From Halalkalibacter okhensis (lineage in GTDB: Bacteria > Bacillota > Bacilli > Bacillales > Bacillaceae_D), in the NCBI RefSeq assembly GCF_000787375.1, contig NZ_JRJU01000001.1, positions 248,001 to 312,000 of the forward strand: a stretch of 64,000 nucleotides of DNA. The letters are read 5' to 3'. Under the pieces are notes generated by a model. That model was given only the letters and a program-made list of their open reading frames with translations. It was not told where the DNA came from and ran no database searches. This document shows, in pieces, positions 1 through 8,973 of this stretch. Positions within the stretch are counted from its first letter, which is position 1, and each line of letters begins with the position of its first letter. Made by a program: the position numbers and the translations under genes.

Positions 1-682
1 TATCATTCGGACTCATAATATGAGTTCCGTTTTCATCTTCAAAAATGGGATAACGTGCATTTCGTTCGGGATCAAATAAGTGTAAATTCCGCTCTTTATC
101 ACGTTTTTCAACCGATAAGTTTTTCCCTTGAAACTGCATATAGTTTCCAATTAATGTTCGCTTGGATTGGAACATACTTGTCATTCCATGAACTTGAACT
201 TCTATTTCAACTTCCGCATTTTCTTTAATTTCTACAATGGCATCCATATTGATCTCACGGGCTAAAACAGCACGTTTTGCTCCTTTACGCCCCCAATAAT
301 TAGAAGTAAACCAGTTCGTTACTGTTTGTTCTGTATTCCAATGTAACTTCATTTCAGGTGCAACCTCCCGTACGGTCATCAATACCGCTGGGTCACCAAA
401 TGTAATCCCATCTACACCTGTTTCATGTAAAAATTGAACATAGTCTGCTAACTCGTCTACTTTTTCATTATGAAAAAGAGCATTCATCGCTACATAAACT
501 TTTTTCCCTTGATTATGAGCAATAGCTGTCGCTTCTTTAACAGCTTCTCTTGGAAATTCTCCTGCTAGACGAAGGCCATAACGCTCCTCCCCAATCACAA
601 TCGCATCAGCACCTGCTGCAAACAATCTATTTACAGCTTCTATGTCTTTTGGTGTGACGAGTAGTTCAGGTTTCTTCTCCAT
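1..682 (-). CDS. trhP1: U32-family tRNA hydroxylation protein (YrrN/TrhP1-like), N-terminal part
   Basis: The N-terminal 227 residues of a U32 'peptidase' protein; the gene runs off the left edge. It begins MEKKPELLVTPKDIEAV and continues with segments such as GADAIVIGEERYGLR and VYVAMNALFHN that are typical of the family. In B. subtilis the neighbours yrrN and yrrO encode TrhP1/TrhP2, which hydroxylate U34 of certain tRNAs using prephenate, and yrrM next door methylates the product. The same order is seen here, 17 bp upstream of the yrrM homologue, so they probably form one operon. The ATG at 680-682 follows an AGGAGTTG ribosome site. The peptidase name is historical; the tRNA role is assigned from context and family knowledge. 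Confidence 0.85.
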   Translation of the reverse strand, partial: MEKKPELLVTPKDIEAVNRLFAAGADAIVIGEERYGLRLAGEFPREAVKEATAIAHNQGKKVYVAMNALFHNEKVDELADYVQFLHETGVDGITFGDPAVLMTVREVAPEMKLHWNTEQTVTNWFTSNYWGRKGAKRAVLAREINMDAIVEIKENAEVEIEVQVHGMTSMFQSKRTLIGNYMQFQGKNLSVEKRDKERNLHLFDPERNARYPIFEDENGTHIMSPND

Positions 683-699
683 CAGTTCACCAACTCCTT

Positions 700-1338
700 T
701 TATTTCTTAATACTCACAGCTAATCCATCCCCTACCGGCAAAATTCTAGTCTCATATTGCGGGTGGTTCATTAACCATTCGTTATAGCTTTTTATCTTTG
801 TTGCTATTTTTTGCAAACGTTTATTTTCTATGTCATCTTCAGCAACTAACCCACGGAAGAGCACATTATCTGAATAAATTACGCCATCTGTTTTCACATA
901 TTTCCCATATAAATCAAAAAAGCGTTGGTATTGACCTTTAGCGGCATCAATAAATAATACATCAAAAAGGGGTTCTGATTCAAGTGTTTCAACCAAATCA
1001 AGTGCATCCCCAAACTTAAGCTCAATCCGGTTTGTAAGGCCAAGAGACGCAATATTTTTCTCTGCTTCATTAAATCGTTCTTCATCTCGTTCGATCGTAA
1101 TGATTTTAGCACCTGGTAAAGCTTGAGCTATTCGAATCGCCGAGTAGCCAATCGCTGTTCCAATCTCAAGTATTCGTTTAGGCTCATGCAATTTCATTTG
1201 CTGCAGAAGGCTCTCCATTCCGACTAAGTCCATAATAGGAACATGATTAATCCTTGCATATTCCTCAATTTCTTCCACTTGATCTCCACGTGGGGGGATG
1301 ATTGATTTCAAATAATTTTCGACTTGTTTACTAATCAT
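700..1338 (-). CDS. trmR: tRNA 5-hydroxyuridine methyltransferase TrmR (YrrM)
   Basis: A 212-residue class I SAM-dependent O-methyltransferase of the catechol O-methyltransferase-like family. The glycine-rich SAM motif ILEIGTAIGYSAI lies near residues 56-68, followed by the acidic strand IITIERD, and LFIDAAKGQY near 130 carries the aspartate that usually binds metal or SAM. B. subtilis YrrM (TrmR) converts 5-hydroxyuridine-34 to 5-methoxyuridine in tRNA. The U32 gene that would make the substrate lies immediately downstream, which supports this specific role over a small-molecule methyltransferase. Full length for the family, and the upstream mltG gene is separated from it by a terminator-like hairpin. 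Confidence 0.87.
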   Translation of the reverse strand: MISKQVENYLKSIIPPRGDQVEEIEEYARINHVPIMDLVGMESLLQQMKLHEPKRILEIGTAIGYSAIRIAQALPGAKIITIERDEERFNEAEKNIASLGLTNRIELKFGDALDLVETLESEPLFDVLFIDAAKGQYQRFFDLYGKYVKTDGVIYSDNVLFRGLVAEDDIENKRLQKIATKIKSYNEWLMNHPQYETRILPVGDGLAVSIKK

Positions 1339-1370
1339 TTGTACACTCCATTCTTATCATTCAACCATAG

Positions 1371-1410
1371 AAAAGAGGGAGTGTTCTTAAAAACCTGAAC
1401 ACATCCCCCT
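1371..1410 (-). terminator. Rho-independent terminator after mltG
   Basis: Near-perfect inverted repeat GGGAGTGTTC / GAACACATCCC with a short loop; on the minus strand the stem is followed by CTCTTTTC. It lies just past the mltG stop and before trmR. Confidence 0.6.
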
Positions 1411-1429
1411 GAAATAACACAAAACTAAT

Positions 1430-2581
1430 CTATTCTTCGTCAGCCTCTTCGGACTGACCTTCAACCCATTCATCGCGGTATCGTTGATGAGTGCGATTAT
1501 GATCTTCATACGTTTCGTTGTAAATAACCTCACCATTAAAACGCGCATAGAAGAACAAGAAATCTGTCTCTTCAGGATTCAAAGCTGCTTTAATTGAATC
1601 CTTACCCGGGTTAGCAATAGGACCTATAGGGATTCCTGCATAACGATACGTGTTATAAGGCGAATCGACCTCTGTCGCAGCATAGCTTGTCATATACAAA
1701 TGCTCACCAACTGCATACGAAACCGTCGGATCTACTTGAAGCCTCATATCTCTATCTAGCCGGTTGTACAATACGCCTGAAATTAGATAGCGATCCTCTG
1801 ACTGTTGTGCTTCCCGCTCAATAATAGATGCAAGGGTCAAAATTTCATGCACATTGTACTCACTTGCCTCAAGCTCAGCAGAAAACTCTTCTAACACGCT
1901 TTGTGTTCCATTCAACATGGCTTCCACTATTGATTGAATAGATGGACTCTCATCCATAAAGTCATAACGTGCAGGGAACAAATATCCTTCAAGCGCAAAA
2001 CGAATATCCTCGTCTAAAATGTCTTCTGTTAACATTGAGTATTGATCAATTAACGCTTCAATATACTCTTGATCGGTTAAAACTTCCATAACCTCTTCTT
2101 CCGTATGATCTGTTTCACGAGCGATAATTTCTGCAACATCTTCAAGCCATCTTCCTTCTGGTACGGTGAAAACCAACTCAGGTTCTTGCAATACTCTTCC
2201 TTCCTTCAATTCCGCAATAATATCATCCATGGTCATAGAAGTAGAAAGGGCATAGTCACCTGCCTGAAACCCTGATTCATTCTTATAACGAACATAATAG
2301 CGAAACATCGTCCCGTTTCTAACAAGACCCTCTTCCTCTAAAATAGTTCCTATTTGATTAGCCGTTGAGCCAATCGGAATGGTTACTTGAATTTCTTCTG
2401 GGTTATCCGTATCAACCGGACCTAACATGTTTGTTACATAAAAATAAGCAATAATCAATGAAATGATACCTATCAATAATAAACCAATTAAACTAAAAAA
2501 GACGATTTTTCTCACAACACGTGCCTGAGAAACTCGCTCTTCATACAATTCATTTCGTGGCTTTTCGTTGGAATTAGACAT
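1430..2581 (-). CDS. mltG: Endolytic murein transglycosylase MltG (YceG-like)
   Basis: A 383-residue membrane-anchored protein of the MltG/YceG family, which cleaves nascent glycan strands at the outer membrane face and helps set strand length. A short basic cytoplasmic tail is followed by one membrane helix (about residues 29-52) and an extracytoplasmic region. The C-terminal catalytic part contains LASIIEREAQ, with the conserved glutamate, VLYNRL, LQVDPTVSYA and SPYNTYRYAGIPIGPIANPG, the family signature. The outer domain is very acidic, which fits an alkaliphile. Two adjacent ATG codons follow GGAGG; the second (2581) has the better spacing. The order with trmR and ruvX matches B. subtilis yrrL. 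Confidence 0.92.
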   Translation of the reverse strand: MSNSNEKPRNELYEERVSQARVVRKIVFFSLIGLLLIGIISLIIAYFYVTNMLGPVDTDNPEEIQVTIPIGSTANQIGTILEEEGLVRNGTMFRYYVRYKNESGFQAGDYALSTSMTMDDIIAELKEGRVLQEPELVFTVPEGRWLEDVAEIIARETDHTEEEVMEVLTDQEYIEALIDQYSMLTEDILDEDIRFALEGYLFPARYDFMDESPSIQSIVEAMLNGTQSVLEEFSAELEASEYNVHEILTLASIIEREAQQSEDRYLISGVLYNRLDRDMRLQVDPTVSYAVGEHLYMTSYAATEVDSPYNTYRYAGIPIGPIANPGKDSIKAALNPEETDFLFFYARFNGEVIYNETYEDHNRTHQRYRDEWVEGQSEEADEE

Positions 2582-2636
2582 CATTCTCCTCCTTCCACCG
2601 TTATATTATACTACATTTCGACGAAAGTTAAAGAGA

Positions 2637-2778
2637 AAAAGCAGTACCCTGGTTTTGGGTACTGCTTTTTCTCGAAAGTACCCTGGTTTTGGGTACTGCT
2701 TTTTTTCGAATGTACACTGGTTTTGGGTACTGCTTTTTTTCGAATGTACACTGGTTTGGGTACTGCTTTTTCCTAAGG
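2637..2778. repeat. Four tandem 34-bp terminator-like repeats
   Basis: The core TGGTTTTGGGTACTGCTTTT occurs four times; the CMCTGG motif starts at 2647, 2681, 2715 and 2749, an exact 34-bp period (the last copy is one T shorter in its loop). Copy one is a full hairpin, AAAAAGCAGTACCC / GGGTACTGCTTTTT; the later copies keep only GTACMC on the left arm. Arms from different copies can pair with each other. A-runs and T-runs flank the stems, so it can terminate in either direction; it lies between yrzB and mltG, both on the minus strand. Confidence 0.88.
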
Positions 2779-2789
2779 AAAATCGTTTT

Positions 2790-3080
2790 TTATTCCTCAT
2801 CTTCCGGCTGGAATGTATTTAACATTTCTTCAACCATTTCCCACTCTTCGTCTGTTTCAACTGGGAAAAGAGCGATATCGTCTTCTTCCCCTTCACGATC
2901 TTCATAACGGAAAGCAAAAACCTCAACTTCTTCTTCATCGTCTTCCTCTGCACCAACTGGTGTCACTAAAATATATGACTTCTCTGTTGCATCCACATGG
3001 AATCGGAATAATTCATCAAAAAGATGCTCGTCCCCATTTTCATCAGGGATTACAATACGTTCTTTTTCTTGTTCAGTCAT
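2790..3080 (-). CDS. yrzB: DUF1292 family protein YrzB
   Basis: A 96-residue, strongly acidic soluble protein (about one third Asp/Glu). It belongs to the DUF1292 family, whose function is not established. The order ireB-ruvX-yrzB is conserved across Bacilli and is kept here. FRFHVDATEKSYILVTPVG and VFAFRYEDREGEEDDIALFPVETDEEWEMVEEMLN split at the acidic stretch show the two usual conserved blocks. The start is set by a GAGGTG ribosome site 7 bp before the ATG. Downstream is the 34-bp repeat array, which probably ends the transcript. Confidence 0.85.
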   Translation of the reverse strand: MTEQEKERIVIPDENGDEHLFDELFRFHVDATEKSYILVTPVGAEEDDEEEVEVFAFRYEDREGEEDDIALFPVETDEEWEMVEEMLNTFQPEDEE

Positions 3081-3112
3081 TTTGTTTGCACCTCTTAAAA
3101 TTAGTTACTTTT

Positions 3113-3529
3113 TTAACCTTTATGGTCAAGATACCCTTGTAGGATCATGACCGCAGCCATTTTATCAATGACTTGCTTTCTTTTTTTACGACTTACATCT
3201 GCTGAGATGAGCATTTTTTCTGCAGCCACTGTCGTTAAACGTTCATCCCACATCTTTATCGTGCACGAAACATGATTACTTAATGTATCAGCAAACAATT
3301 GACTTCGCTCACCACTTGGGCCAATCGACCCGTTCATATTTTTCGGCAATCCGATTACAATTGTGTCGACTCCATGTTCTTCAACCAGGTTGGCAATGGC
3401 TTGAAAATCTTTGTCTTCTTCACCTTCTTCACGTCTAAGGGTCGTTAACCCTTGTGCAGTCCATCCCAGCTCATCACTTAAAGCGACGCCTATTGTTTTT
3501 GTTCCAACATCTAATCCGAGTACTCTCAT
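3113..3529 (-). CDS. ruvX: YqgF/RuvX putative Holliday junction resolvase and pre-16S rRNA nuclease
   Basis: A 138-residue RNase H-fold protein. [19 protein letters not shown] at the N-terminus carries the first catalytic aspartate; [14 protein letters not shown] and the late VDKM-like block [16 protein letters not shown] carry the others, along with [15 protein letters not shown]. The family is annotated as a Holliday junction resolvase, and E. coli YqgF processes the 5' end of 16S rRNA; which activity matters here cannot be told from sequence. Its ATG overlaps the ireB stop by four bases (ATGA), indicating translational coupling. Confidence 0.93.
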   Translation of the reverse strand: MRVLGLDVGTKTIGVALSDELGWTAQGLTTLRREEGEEDKDFQAIANLVEEHGVDTIVIGLPKNMNGSIGPSGERSQLFADTLSNHVSCTIKMWDERLTTVAAEKMLISADVSRKKRKQVIDKMAAVMILQGYLDHKG

Positions 3530-3798
3530 CCATTCTCCTTACGGTGCTGTGATAAATAGGATTTCACTAACTCTTCAATTAGTTCATCACGTTCTAGCTT
3601 ACGAATGAGTGTCCGCGCGTCTTTGTGACGCGGAATATACGCAGGATCTCCTGAAAGTAAATAGCCAACAATTTGGTTAATGGGGTTATAGCCTTTCTCC
3701 TCTAGTGACTCATATACAGAAAGGAGCACCTCTTGGACATCAACATCAACCGTGTCATCATGAAAATTAAATTGCATCGTTTTGTCCATAGAGCTCAT
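3526..3798 (-). CDS. ireB: IreB family regulatory phosphoprotein (YrzL)
   Basis: A 90-residue protein of the IreB/UPF0297 family; Enterococcus IreB is phosphorylated by the Ser/Thr kinase IreK and affects cephalosporin resistance. Conserved blocks [43 protein letters not shown] (two adjoining stretches) and [12 protein letters not shown] are present. The start is at MSSMDKT because GAGGTG lies 5 bp before that ATG; an earlier in-frame ATG six codons upstream has no good ribosome site. It overlaps ruvX by 4 bp, and the next gene upstream is alaS, as in most Bacilli. Confidence 0.9.
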   Translation of the reverse strand: MSSMDKTMQFNFHDDTVDVDVQEVLLSVYESLEEKGYNPINQIVGYLLSGDPAYIPRHKDARTLIRKLERDELIEELVKSYLSQHRKENG

Positions 3799-3895
3799 CA
3801 CAAACACCTCTTTCATTCATTGCAATCAGACAAAATTCTTCACACTATCTTGTCTGTTAGCTTGTCTATTTCCATTGTACACCATTAAAGAACAA

Positions 3896-6535
3896 TTAGG
3901 AAATTGTATTTACATATTCTTCTACAAATGCTAAAGCCGACTCAAGTTGCGCTGGATTTTTCCCGCCTGCTTGCGCCATATCTGGACGGCCACCACCGCC
4001 ACCACCGCAACGTGTTGCCACTTCTTTCACTAATTTTCCAGCATGGAACCCTTTATCAAGCAGATCTTTTGTTACACCAGCCACAATGTTCACCTTCTCG
4101 CCAGATACCGCACCTAAAACAATGATTCCAGATGGCAAGTCTTGTTTTAACGTGTCCACAATTCCACGTAATCCGTCCATATCTGCTGCATCCACTTTCT
4201 TTGCTAAAACAGTCACCCCGTTGATTTCGTTGGCTTCATTAACAAGATTCCCAGCTTCCATATTACCCAATTTTGCTGTTAATGATTCATTTTCTCGTTG
4301 TAAATCACGAATTTGTTGCTGTGTTGCATCCACTCTAGCAGGAACATCCTGTACTCGTTTTACTTTTAAGTTCGCTGCAACATCCTTTAATAACTGGATT
4401 TGACCATTCATATGTTCATAGGCACCCTTCCCGGTAACTGCCTCAATACGGCGTATCCCGGCACCAATTCCTGATTCGGAAACTAACTTAAATAAACCAA
4501 TTTCAGCAGTATTACGAACATGACAACCACCACAAAGCTCTAAGCTGTAATCTCCTACTTTAACAACTCGAACTGTTTCACCATATTTTTCGCCGAAAAG
4601 AGCCATCGCTCCCATTTCTTTTGCTTCGTCTAATTTCTTCAAAGAAATGTCAACAGACAGAGCATTCCAAATTTGCTCATTTACGATTTCCTCCACTTTT
4701 GTCATCTCTTCAGGTGTTACTTGACCGAAGTGTGAGAAATCAAAGCGCAAGCGTTCTTCAGACACTAACGACCCAGCCTGGTTAACATGTGCACCAAGAA
4801 CGTCTTTTAAAGCTTGGTGTAATAAATGAGTAGCCGTATGGTTTTTCACAATGGAAATTCTTTCTGTTTCTTCAACGACACAAATGACATTTGCACTCTT
4901 TTCAAGTACGCCCTCTTTTACTAAAACGGTATGAAGGTGTTGGCCATTTGGTGCTTTTGTTACAGCCGTTACCTCTGCAAGAAGGTTCTCACCACGAATT
5001 GTTCCTGTATCAGCTACTTGTCCACCACTTTCAGCGTAAAATGGTGTTTCATTCAAAATGACTTGTGCTGTATTACCAGCAGAAACGATGTCCGTTAGTT
5101 CTTTTTCAAAAATAATTTCTTCCACTTTCGACTCTGTTTTAAGAGCATCATAACCAACGAATGTGCTTTCGGTTGTGATTTGTCCAAGCACTTCATCTTG
5201 AATTTGCATGGAGCCGGATTCTTGACGAGCTGAACGAGCACGCTCACGTTGGCCTTCCATTTCTCTTTCAAAGCCTTCACGATCAATTTCTAAGCCTTTT
5301 TCTTGGACATATTCTTCTGTTAAATCTACCGGAAAACCATACGTATCATATAAGCGGAACACATCTGCTCCATCAATTATTTTCTTTTGTGAGAGCTCTG
5401 CATCATTTAGAACTTTCTCAAGAATAGACAACCCTTCGTTTAATGTTTCATGGAAGCGTTCCTCTTCATTTTTCATGACTTTTTGAACAAATTCAGTTTT
5501 CTCTTTTACTTCAGGGTAGAAGTCTTCCATAATTTCCCCAACAACAGGCACTAGCTCATACATAAATGGTCTGTGAATTGAAATTAGTTTTGCATAACGA
5601 ACCGCTCGACGTAATAATCTTCTCAATACATAGCCACGACCTTCATTTGAAGGAAGAGCTCCATCCGTGACAGCAAATGTAACCGTCCGTACGTGGTCAG
5701 CTATTACTTTAAATGCAACATCCGTTTCATTATCTTCCCCGTACTTCAAACCTGACATTTCTTCTGTTGCTTTTATGATCGGTAGAAATAAATCTGTTTC
5801 AAAGTTTGTAGGCGTATCTTGAATAACAGAAACCATACGCTCAAGACCCATCCCCGTATCAATGTTTTTCTTTGGAAGTGGTGTATAGCTTCCATCTGGG
5901 TTGTGATTAAATTGAGAGAAGACAAGGTTCCATACTTCTAAGTAGCGTTCATTTTCTCCACCAGGATAAAGTTCAGGATCTGTTTCATCATTTCCGTAAC
6001 TTGGTCCACGATCATAGAAAATTTCTGTATTCGGGCCACTTGGTCCTTCACCAATATCCCAGAAATTCCCTTCAAGACGAATAATACGTTCTTCTGGAAC
6101 TCCGATTTTTTCTTTCCAATAATCATAAGCTTCATTATCCTCAGGATGAACCGTTACAGATAGTTTTTCCGAATCAAAGCCTACCCACTTTTCACTCGTT
6201 AAAAATTCCCATGCCCACTCAATTGCTTCTTCTTTAAAATAATCACCAATAGAAAAGTTTCCAAGCATTTCAAAGAACGTGTGGTGTCGTGCAGTCTTTC
6301 CAACATTTTCAATATCATTCGTACGAATTGATTTTTGAGCATTTGTAATTCGTGGATTCTCAGGGATGACTCGGCCATCAAAGTATTTCTTTAATGTTGC
6401 TACACCACTATTAATCCAAAGCAAGGAAGGATCTTCATGCGGAACTAAAGATGCACTTGGTTCAATGTCATGGCCTTTTTCTTGAAAAAAGTCTAAAAAC
6501 ATTTGTCTAACTTGAGCTGATGTTAGGTTTTTCAT
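3896..6535 (-). CDS. alaS: Alanyl-tRNA synthetase
   Basis: An 879-residue class II synthetase that charges tRNA(Ala). The N-terminal catalytic core has the family motif [18 protein letters not shown] near residue 75. The editing domain shows HTATHLLH (about 567-574) and CGGCH (about 668-672), the zinc-binding editing motifs. The C-Ala domain ends with a Gly run and RPDMAQAGG near 850. Length and motif order are those of a complete enzyme. GGAGAG precedes the ATG. Expression is expected to follow uncharged tRNA(Ala) through the T-box leader immediately upstream. Confidence 0.97.
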   Translation of the reverse strand: MKNLTSAQVRQMFLDFFQEKGHDIEPSASLVPHEDPSLLWINSGVATLKKYFDGRVIPENPRITNAQKSIRTNDIENVGKTARHHTFFEMLGNFSIGDYFKEEAIEWAWEFLTSEKWVGFDSEKLSVTVHPEDNEAYDYWKEKIGVPEERIIRLEGNFWDIGEGPSGPNTEIFYDRGPSYGNDETDPELYPGGENERYLEVWNLVFSQFNHNPDGSYTPLPKKNIDTGMGLERMVSVIQDTPTNFETDLFLPIIKATEEMSGLKYGEDNETDVAFKVIADHVRTVTFAVTDGALPSNEGRGYVLRRLLRRAVRYAKLISIHRPFMYELVPVVGEIMEDFYPEVKEKTEFVQKVMKNEEERFHETLNEGLSILEKVLNDAELSQKKIIDGADVFRLYDTYGFPVDLTEEYVQEKGLEIDREGFEREMEGQRERARSARQESGSMQIQDEVLGQITTESTFVGYDALKTESKVEEIIFEKELTDIVSAGNTAQVILNETPFYAESGGQVADTGTIRGENLLAEVTAVTKAPNGQHLHTVLVKEGVLEKSANVICVVEETERISIVKNHTATHLLHQALKDVLGAHVNQAGSLVSEERLRFDFSHFGQVTPEEMTKVEEIVNEQIWNALSVDISLKKLDEAKEMGAMALFGEKYGETVRVVKVGDYSLELCGGCHVRNTAEIGLFKLVSESGIGAGIRRIEAVTGKGAYEHMNGQIQLLKDVAANLKVKRVQDVPARVDATQQQIRDLQRENESLTAKLGNMEAGNLVNEANEINGVTVLAKKVDAADMDGLRGIVDTLKQDLPSGIIVLGAVSGEKVNIVAGVTKDLLDKGFHAGKLVKEVATRCGGGGGGRPDMAQAGGKNPAQLESALAFVEEYVNTIS

Positions 6536-6578
6536 TTTGGTCTCTCCTTAATATGTAAATGGTTTTTTAAACAAATAA

Positions 6579-6842
6579 AAAAACCCCAATCCCTAAAAGG
6601 GACGAGAGTTTATCACGCGGTACCACCCTAATTATAGACAGCTATTGTCTATCACTTAAACACCTTAACGCGGCTTAACGTCAGAGATTATCTGCACTCA
6701 GGAGTAGCTTTCAAAAGCCCTTCACACAGTGTACTTTCAGCCAAGGTACACCTCTCTTTGGAGTGGTCTGCTTTCTACTCGTTCCTTCAACGCTTTATGA
6801 TTAAATTAAAATCTTGTTATCCAAGTTGTAACCTCATTATGC
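6579..6842 (-). promoter_or_regulatory. T-box leader of alaS (tRNA-Ala sensing)
   Basis: The conserved T-box antiterminator sequence AGGGTGGTACCGCG reads on the minus strand at 6617-6630. It is followed by a terminator whose stem is made of CTCGTCCC / GGGATTGGGG with a T-run (about 6579-6612). In Stem I the strand GAGTAGAAAG pairs back with GAAAGCTACTC, placing a GCT alanine codon in the specifier loop at 6706-6708. Uncharged tRNA(Ala) should pair there and at the T-box, giving readthrough into alaS. The 338-bp gap between alaS and the upstream permease gene is taken up by this leader and its promoter. Confidence 0.95.
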
Positions 6843-6848
6843 CCTTCT

Positions 6849-6877
6849 ATTATAGAAATCCACCTTCAAATTGTCAA
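6849..6877 (-). promoter_or_regulatory. Sigma-A promoter of the alaS T-box leader
   Basis: TTGACA (6872-6877) and TATAAT (6849-6854) with exactly 17 bp between them, a perfect match to the housekeeping consensus. The -35 box overlaps the stop codon of the upstream permease gene (6874-6876). Transcription would start near 6842. Confidence 0.9.
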
Positions 6878-7932
6878 TCTTTCATAAAATGAAAACGTAT
6901 ATGAAGCATGGTAACTTTCCCAATTGCTAAAATAGGTACGGCAATTAACATTCCGAGAAAGCCACCTACTTCTACCCCGACTAATAATGCTAGGATAATT
7001 AACGCAGGATGAAGATGAAGTGTCTTCCCTACGATGACAGGAGAAAGGATGTTTCCTTCAATTTGCTGAATAACAAAGATTAATACGACCGTTGCAACCC
7101 CTAACTGCCAAGATTGCAAAAAAGCAATAATAACAGCTGGCACAGCCCCGATAAATGGGCCAAAGTAAGGAATCAAATCCATTGCCCCCATAAACAATCC
7201 TAATAAAATGGGGTAAGGAACTCCAAGCAACCATAAACCTATCGTTGAAATAATAAAAACAGATAACGACACTAACAACTGTCCACGAATATAACTTCCA
7301 AATGTGTGATCTACATCTTTAATGTATTTTTTCAATGAATCACGCCAATTTCTAGGCGTGATATACCAAGATATACGTCGAATTAAATCGTGATCCTTTA
7401 AGAAAAAGAAAACAAGAAAAGGGATAACAATAAAAGAAAACATGGATTTAATCAGAAAAAGAGCTGCACTTTCAATCTGATCAAACGCACTTTCTCCCAT
7501 TTGAACGAGCTGTACTCTCCACTCTTGTGTTTGAGCTTGTAATGGAGCAGGAAGAGTACTAATGTAACGTTGCAGTCTCTCTGTTTCTCTTTCTAACTCA
7601 CGAATTTGTGCTGGTATTGTTTCAAAAGCATGCTGAATTTGTTTGATGAAAGATGGAAGACCGATCGTGATTAAAAAACCTAAAATAAATACAATTAAAA
7701 AGAAAATAATTAACACAGCAATCGGGCGAGACAGGCCAGAATCATGCATCCGCTCAACTAGCGGGTGCAGCAAATATGTAAGCAACACAGCAATCCCAAC
7801 AGGTAAAGCGAGTGCTCTAAACATGGCTCCAACAGGAGATAATATTGGTGCTAATTGAACGAACATATAAATGATTAGCAGTGTAAGCAACGTGAAAACT
7901 AGTCGGTACAACCACTTCTTTTCGTATTCCAT
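6874..7932 (-). CDS. AI-2E family transporter (YrrI-like)
   Basis: A 352-residue polytopic membrane protein of the AI-2E (UPF0118/PerM) family. Paired helices at each end flank a soluble segment (about residues 105-150, charged, with LERETERLQRYIS). Late helices contain GLFMGAMDLIPYFGPFIG and QQIEGNILSPVIVGKTLHLHP, the family signatures. The name comes from E. coli TqsA; substrates in Bacilli are unknown, and some members are sodium/proton antiporters, plausible in an alkaliphile. The start is MEYEKKW: GGGGGTG lies 6 bp before this ATG, while the upstream in-frame ATG has no ribosome site. Confidence 0.87.
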   Translation of the reverse strand: MEYEKKWLYRLVFTLLTLLIIYMFVQLAPILSPVGAMFRALALPVGIAVLLTYLLHPLVERMHDSGLSRPIAVLIIFFLIVFILGFLITIGLPSFIKQIQHAFETIPAQIRELERETERLQRYISTLPAPLQAQTQEWRVQLVQMGESAFDQIESAALFLIKSMFSFIVIPFLVFFFLKDHDLIRRISWYITPRNWRDSLKKYIKDVDHTFGSYIRGQLLVSLSVFIISTIGLWLLGVPYPILLGLFMGAMDLIPYFGPFIGAVPAVIIAFLQSWQLGVATVVLIFVIQQIEGNILSPVIVGKTLHLHPALIILALLVGVEVGGFLGMLIAVPILAIGKVTMLHIRFHFMKD

Positions 7933-8067
7933 CGTATACACCCCCAACCTTATCTTGTGCATCCACTTTATATCCATACAATGTGAATCCATAAAAAAAG
8001 AGAGTCTACATCACCTAAACGTTGAAGTACAACCCTCCTTATCTTATTATTTACGATATACCCACTG

Positions 8068-8256
8068 CTACATTCCAATTTGAAGGTCTTCGTCTTCAAA
8101 CAAATCATCCAATGAGCTTAAAGAACCATCTTCTTCTACTTGATGCATTGATAATCTCCCTTTTAATAAGCTCATCTCGACAAAACAATTCCAGCAATAA
8201 TATTGATTCGTACCAATCTTTCCGATATCTTTGCTTTTACAATTTGGACAATGCAT
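8068..8256 (-). CDS. Small zinc-ribbon protein (YrzR-like)
   Basis: A 62-residue protein beginning MHCPNCKSKDIGKIG and then YYCWNCFVEM: two CxxC pairs forming a zinc ribbon over residues 3-25. The tail is acidic (DDLFEDEDLQ). No catalytic motif is seen. Similar small zinc-ribbon proteins sit at this place in other Bacilli (YrzR in B. subtilis); function is unknown. The start is fixed by GGGAG 9 bp before the ATG and by the cysteine pair lying directly after it; a longer in-frame extension upstream has no ribosome site. Confidence 0.75.
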   Translation of the reverse strand: MHCPNCKSKDIGKIGTNQYYCWNCFVEMSLLKGRLSMHQVEEDGSLSSLDDLFEDEDLQIGM

Positions 8257-8342
8257 GGTAAAAAAACTCCCTTCTATTCTAGAGATACAAAAATAGGAGT
8301 TCATCTTTTTCAGTATTATCCGAAGACCCATACAGATGTTTA

Positions 8343-8381
8343 TTTGACCTGCTATGAACAATTTTTCCATAGCAGGTCAAA
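8343..8381. terminator. Perfect 14-bp stem hairpin between yrrD and the zinc-ribbon gene
   Basis: TTTGACCTGCTATG (8343-8356) and CATAGCAGGTCAAA (8368-8381) are perfect complements around an 11-base loop. There is no strong T-run after the stem on the minus strand, so it could be a weak terminator or an RNA-stabilising hairpin for yrrD. The rest of the 8257-8448 gap shows nothing else I recognise. Confidence 0.55.
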
Positions 8382-8448
8382 CCACCGTGTAAAGCCAAGT
8401 CCTATTAATCAGGTACTGAAAAAAATGTTTTATCCTTTACAGTTGTTT

Positions 8449-8922
8449 TTATTCGTTTAGGATAGCTCGTCCCCCAGCAATCGTTAGCTTAGAGTCACTT
8501 TTGACAACTCTTCGCCCCTCCACTAAGTCAGCTACCAACCCTTCTGTAACTTCATACCCTACAATCGTGCCCACTTCTTCCAAGAAATATACGTCCTCAA
8601 GCAGCCCTAGCTTTTCCCCTTCTGCTGTTAGTAATGCGGTCCCATGAAGACGGTTCTTGCCATGTTTCAAATGAAAGGCTTGTTTTTCTTTTTTAGAAAG
8701 AAGTTGCAAGGCTTGGTAGTCTTTTACCATGACACCATCGTTTCCAATATTAGATATGTTTTCTACTGGTAAAAATAATTGTTTTGTAAACCACCCTTTT
8801 GGGTCAACAAGAAACCCAGTAACTACACCATTTTCATAAAGCAAATCCAAAACATGCCCGCATTCTTTTCCTGTAGAAAGTGAAAGGACGGGTAATCCTT
8901 CAACTGTTGAAAAAGTACGCAA
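8449..8922 (-). CDS. yrrD: PRC-barrel domain protein YrrD
   Basis: A 157-residue soluble protein with two PRC-barrel-like halves: RTFSTVEGLPVLSLSTGKE with LLYENGVVTGFLVDPKG, and a second half LTAEGEKLGLLEDVYF with GTIVGYEVTEG. PRC-barrel proteins are general adaptor or RNA-associated folds; the role of YrrD is not known. A TTG start at 8920-8922 is chosen because AAAGGTGG lies 7-8 bp upstream; an earlier TTG eight codons upstream has none. The ribosome site lies inside the hairpin that terminates recD2 (separate entry). Gene order matches B. subtilis yrrD-yrrC. Confidence 0.82.
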   Translation of the reverse strand: MRTFSTVEGLPVLSLSTGKECGHVLDLLYENGVVTGFLVDPKGWFTKQLFLPVENISNIGNDGVMVKDYQALQLLSKKEKQAFHLKHGKNRLHGTALLTAEGEKLGLLEDVYFLEEVGTIVGYEVTEGLVADLVEGRRVVKSDSKLTIAGGRAILNE

Positions 8923-8968
8923 AAAAATCGCCACCTTTCCGAACAAACTTAGTGTGTGGCGATTTTTT
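8922..8968 (-). terminator. recD2 terminator that also covers the yrrD ribosome site
   Basis: A 13-bp perfect stem, AAAAAATCGCCAC (8922-8934) with GTGGCGATTTTTT (8956-8968), lies 6 bp past the recD2 stop. The A/T tracts at the two ends make it a classical terminator. The AAAGGTGG ribosome site of yrrD is within the downstream arm, so readthrough RNA would hide it. Confidence 0.82.
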
Positions 8969-8973
8969 CTTAA

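Noticed and set aside
2568-2822. ORFs on both strands through the 34-bp repeats
   Set aside because: Repeat-derived low-complexity reading frames overlapping mltG and yrzB ends.
8203-8460. 85-codon plus-strand ORF opposite the zinc-ribbon gene
   Set aside because: Antisense to a gene with clear CxxC pairs and ribosome site, and overlapping a hairpin; no support.
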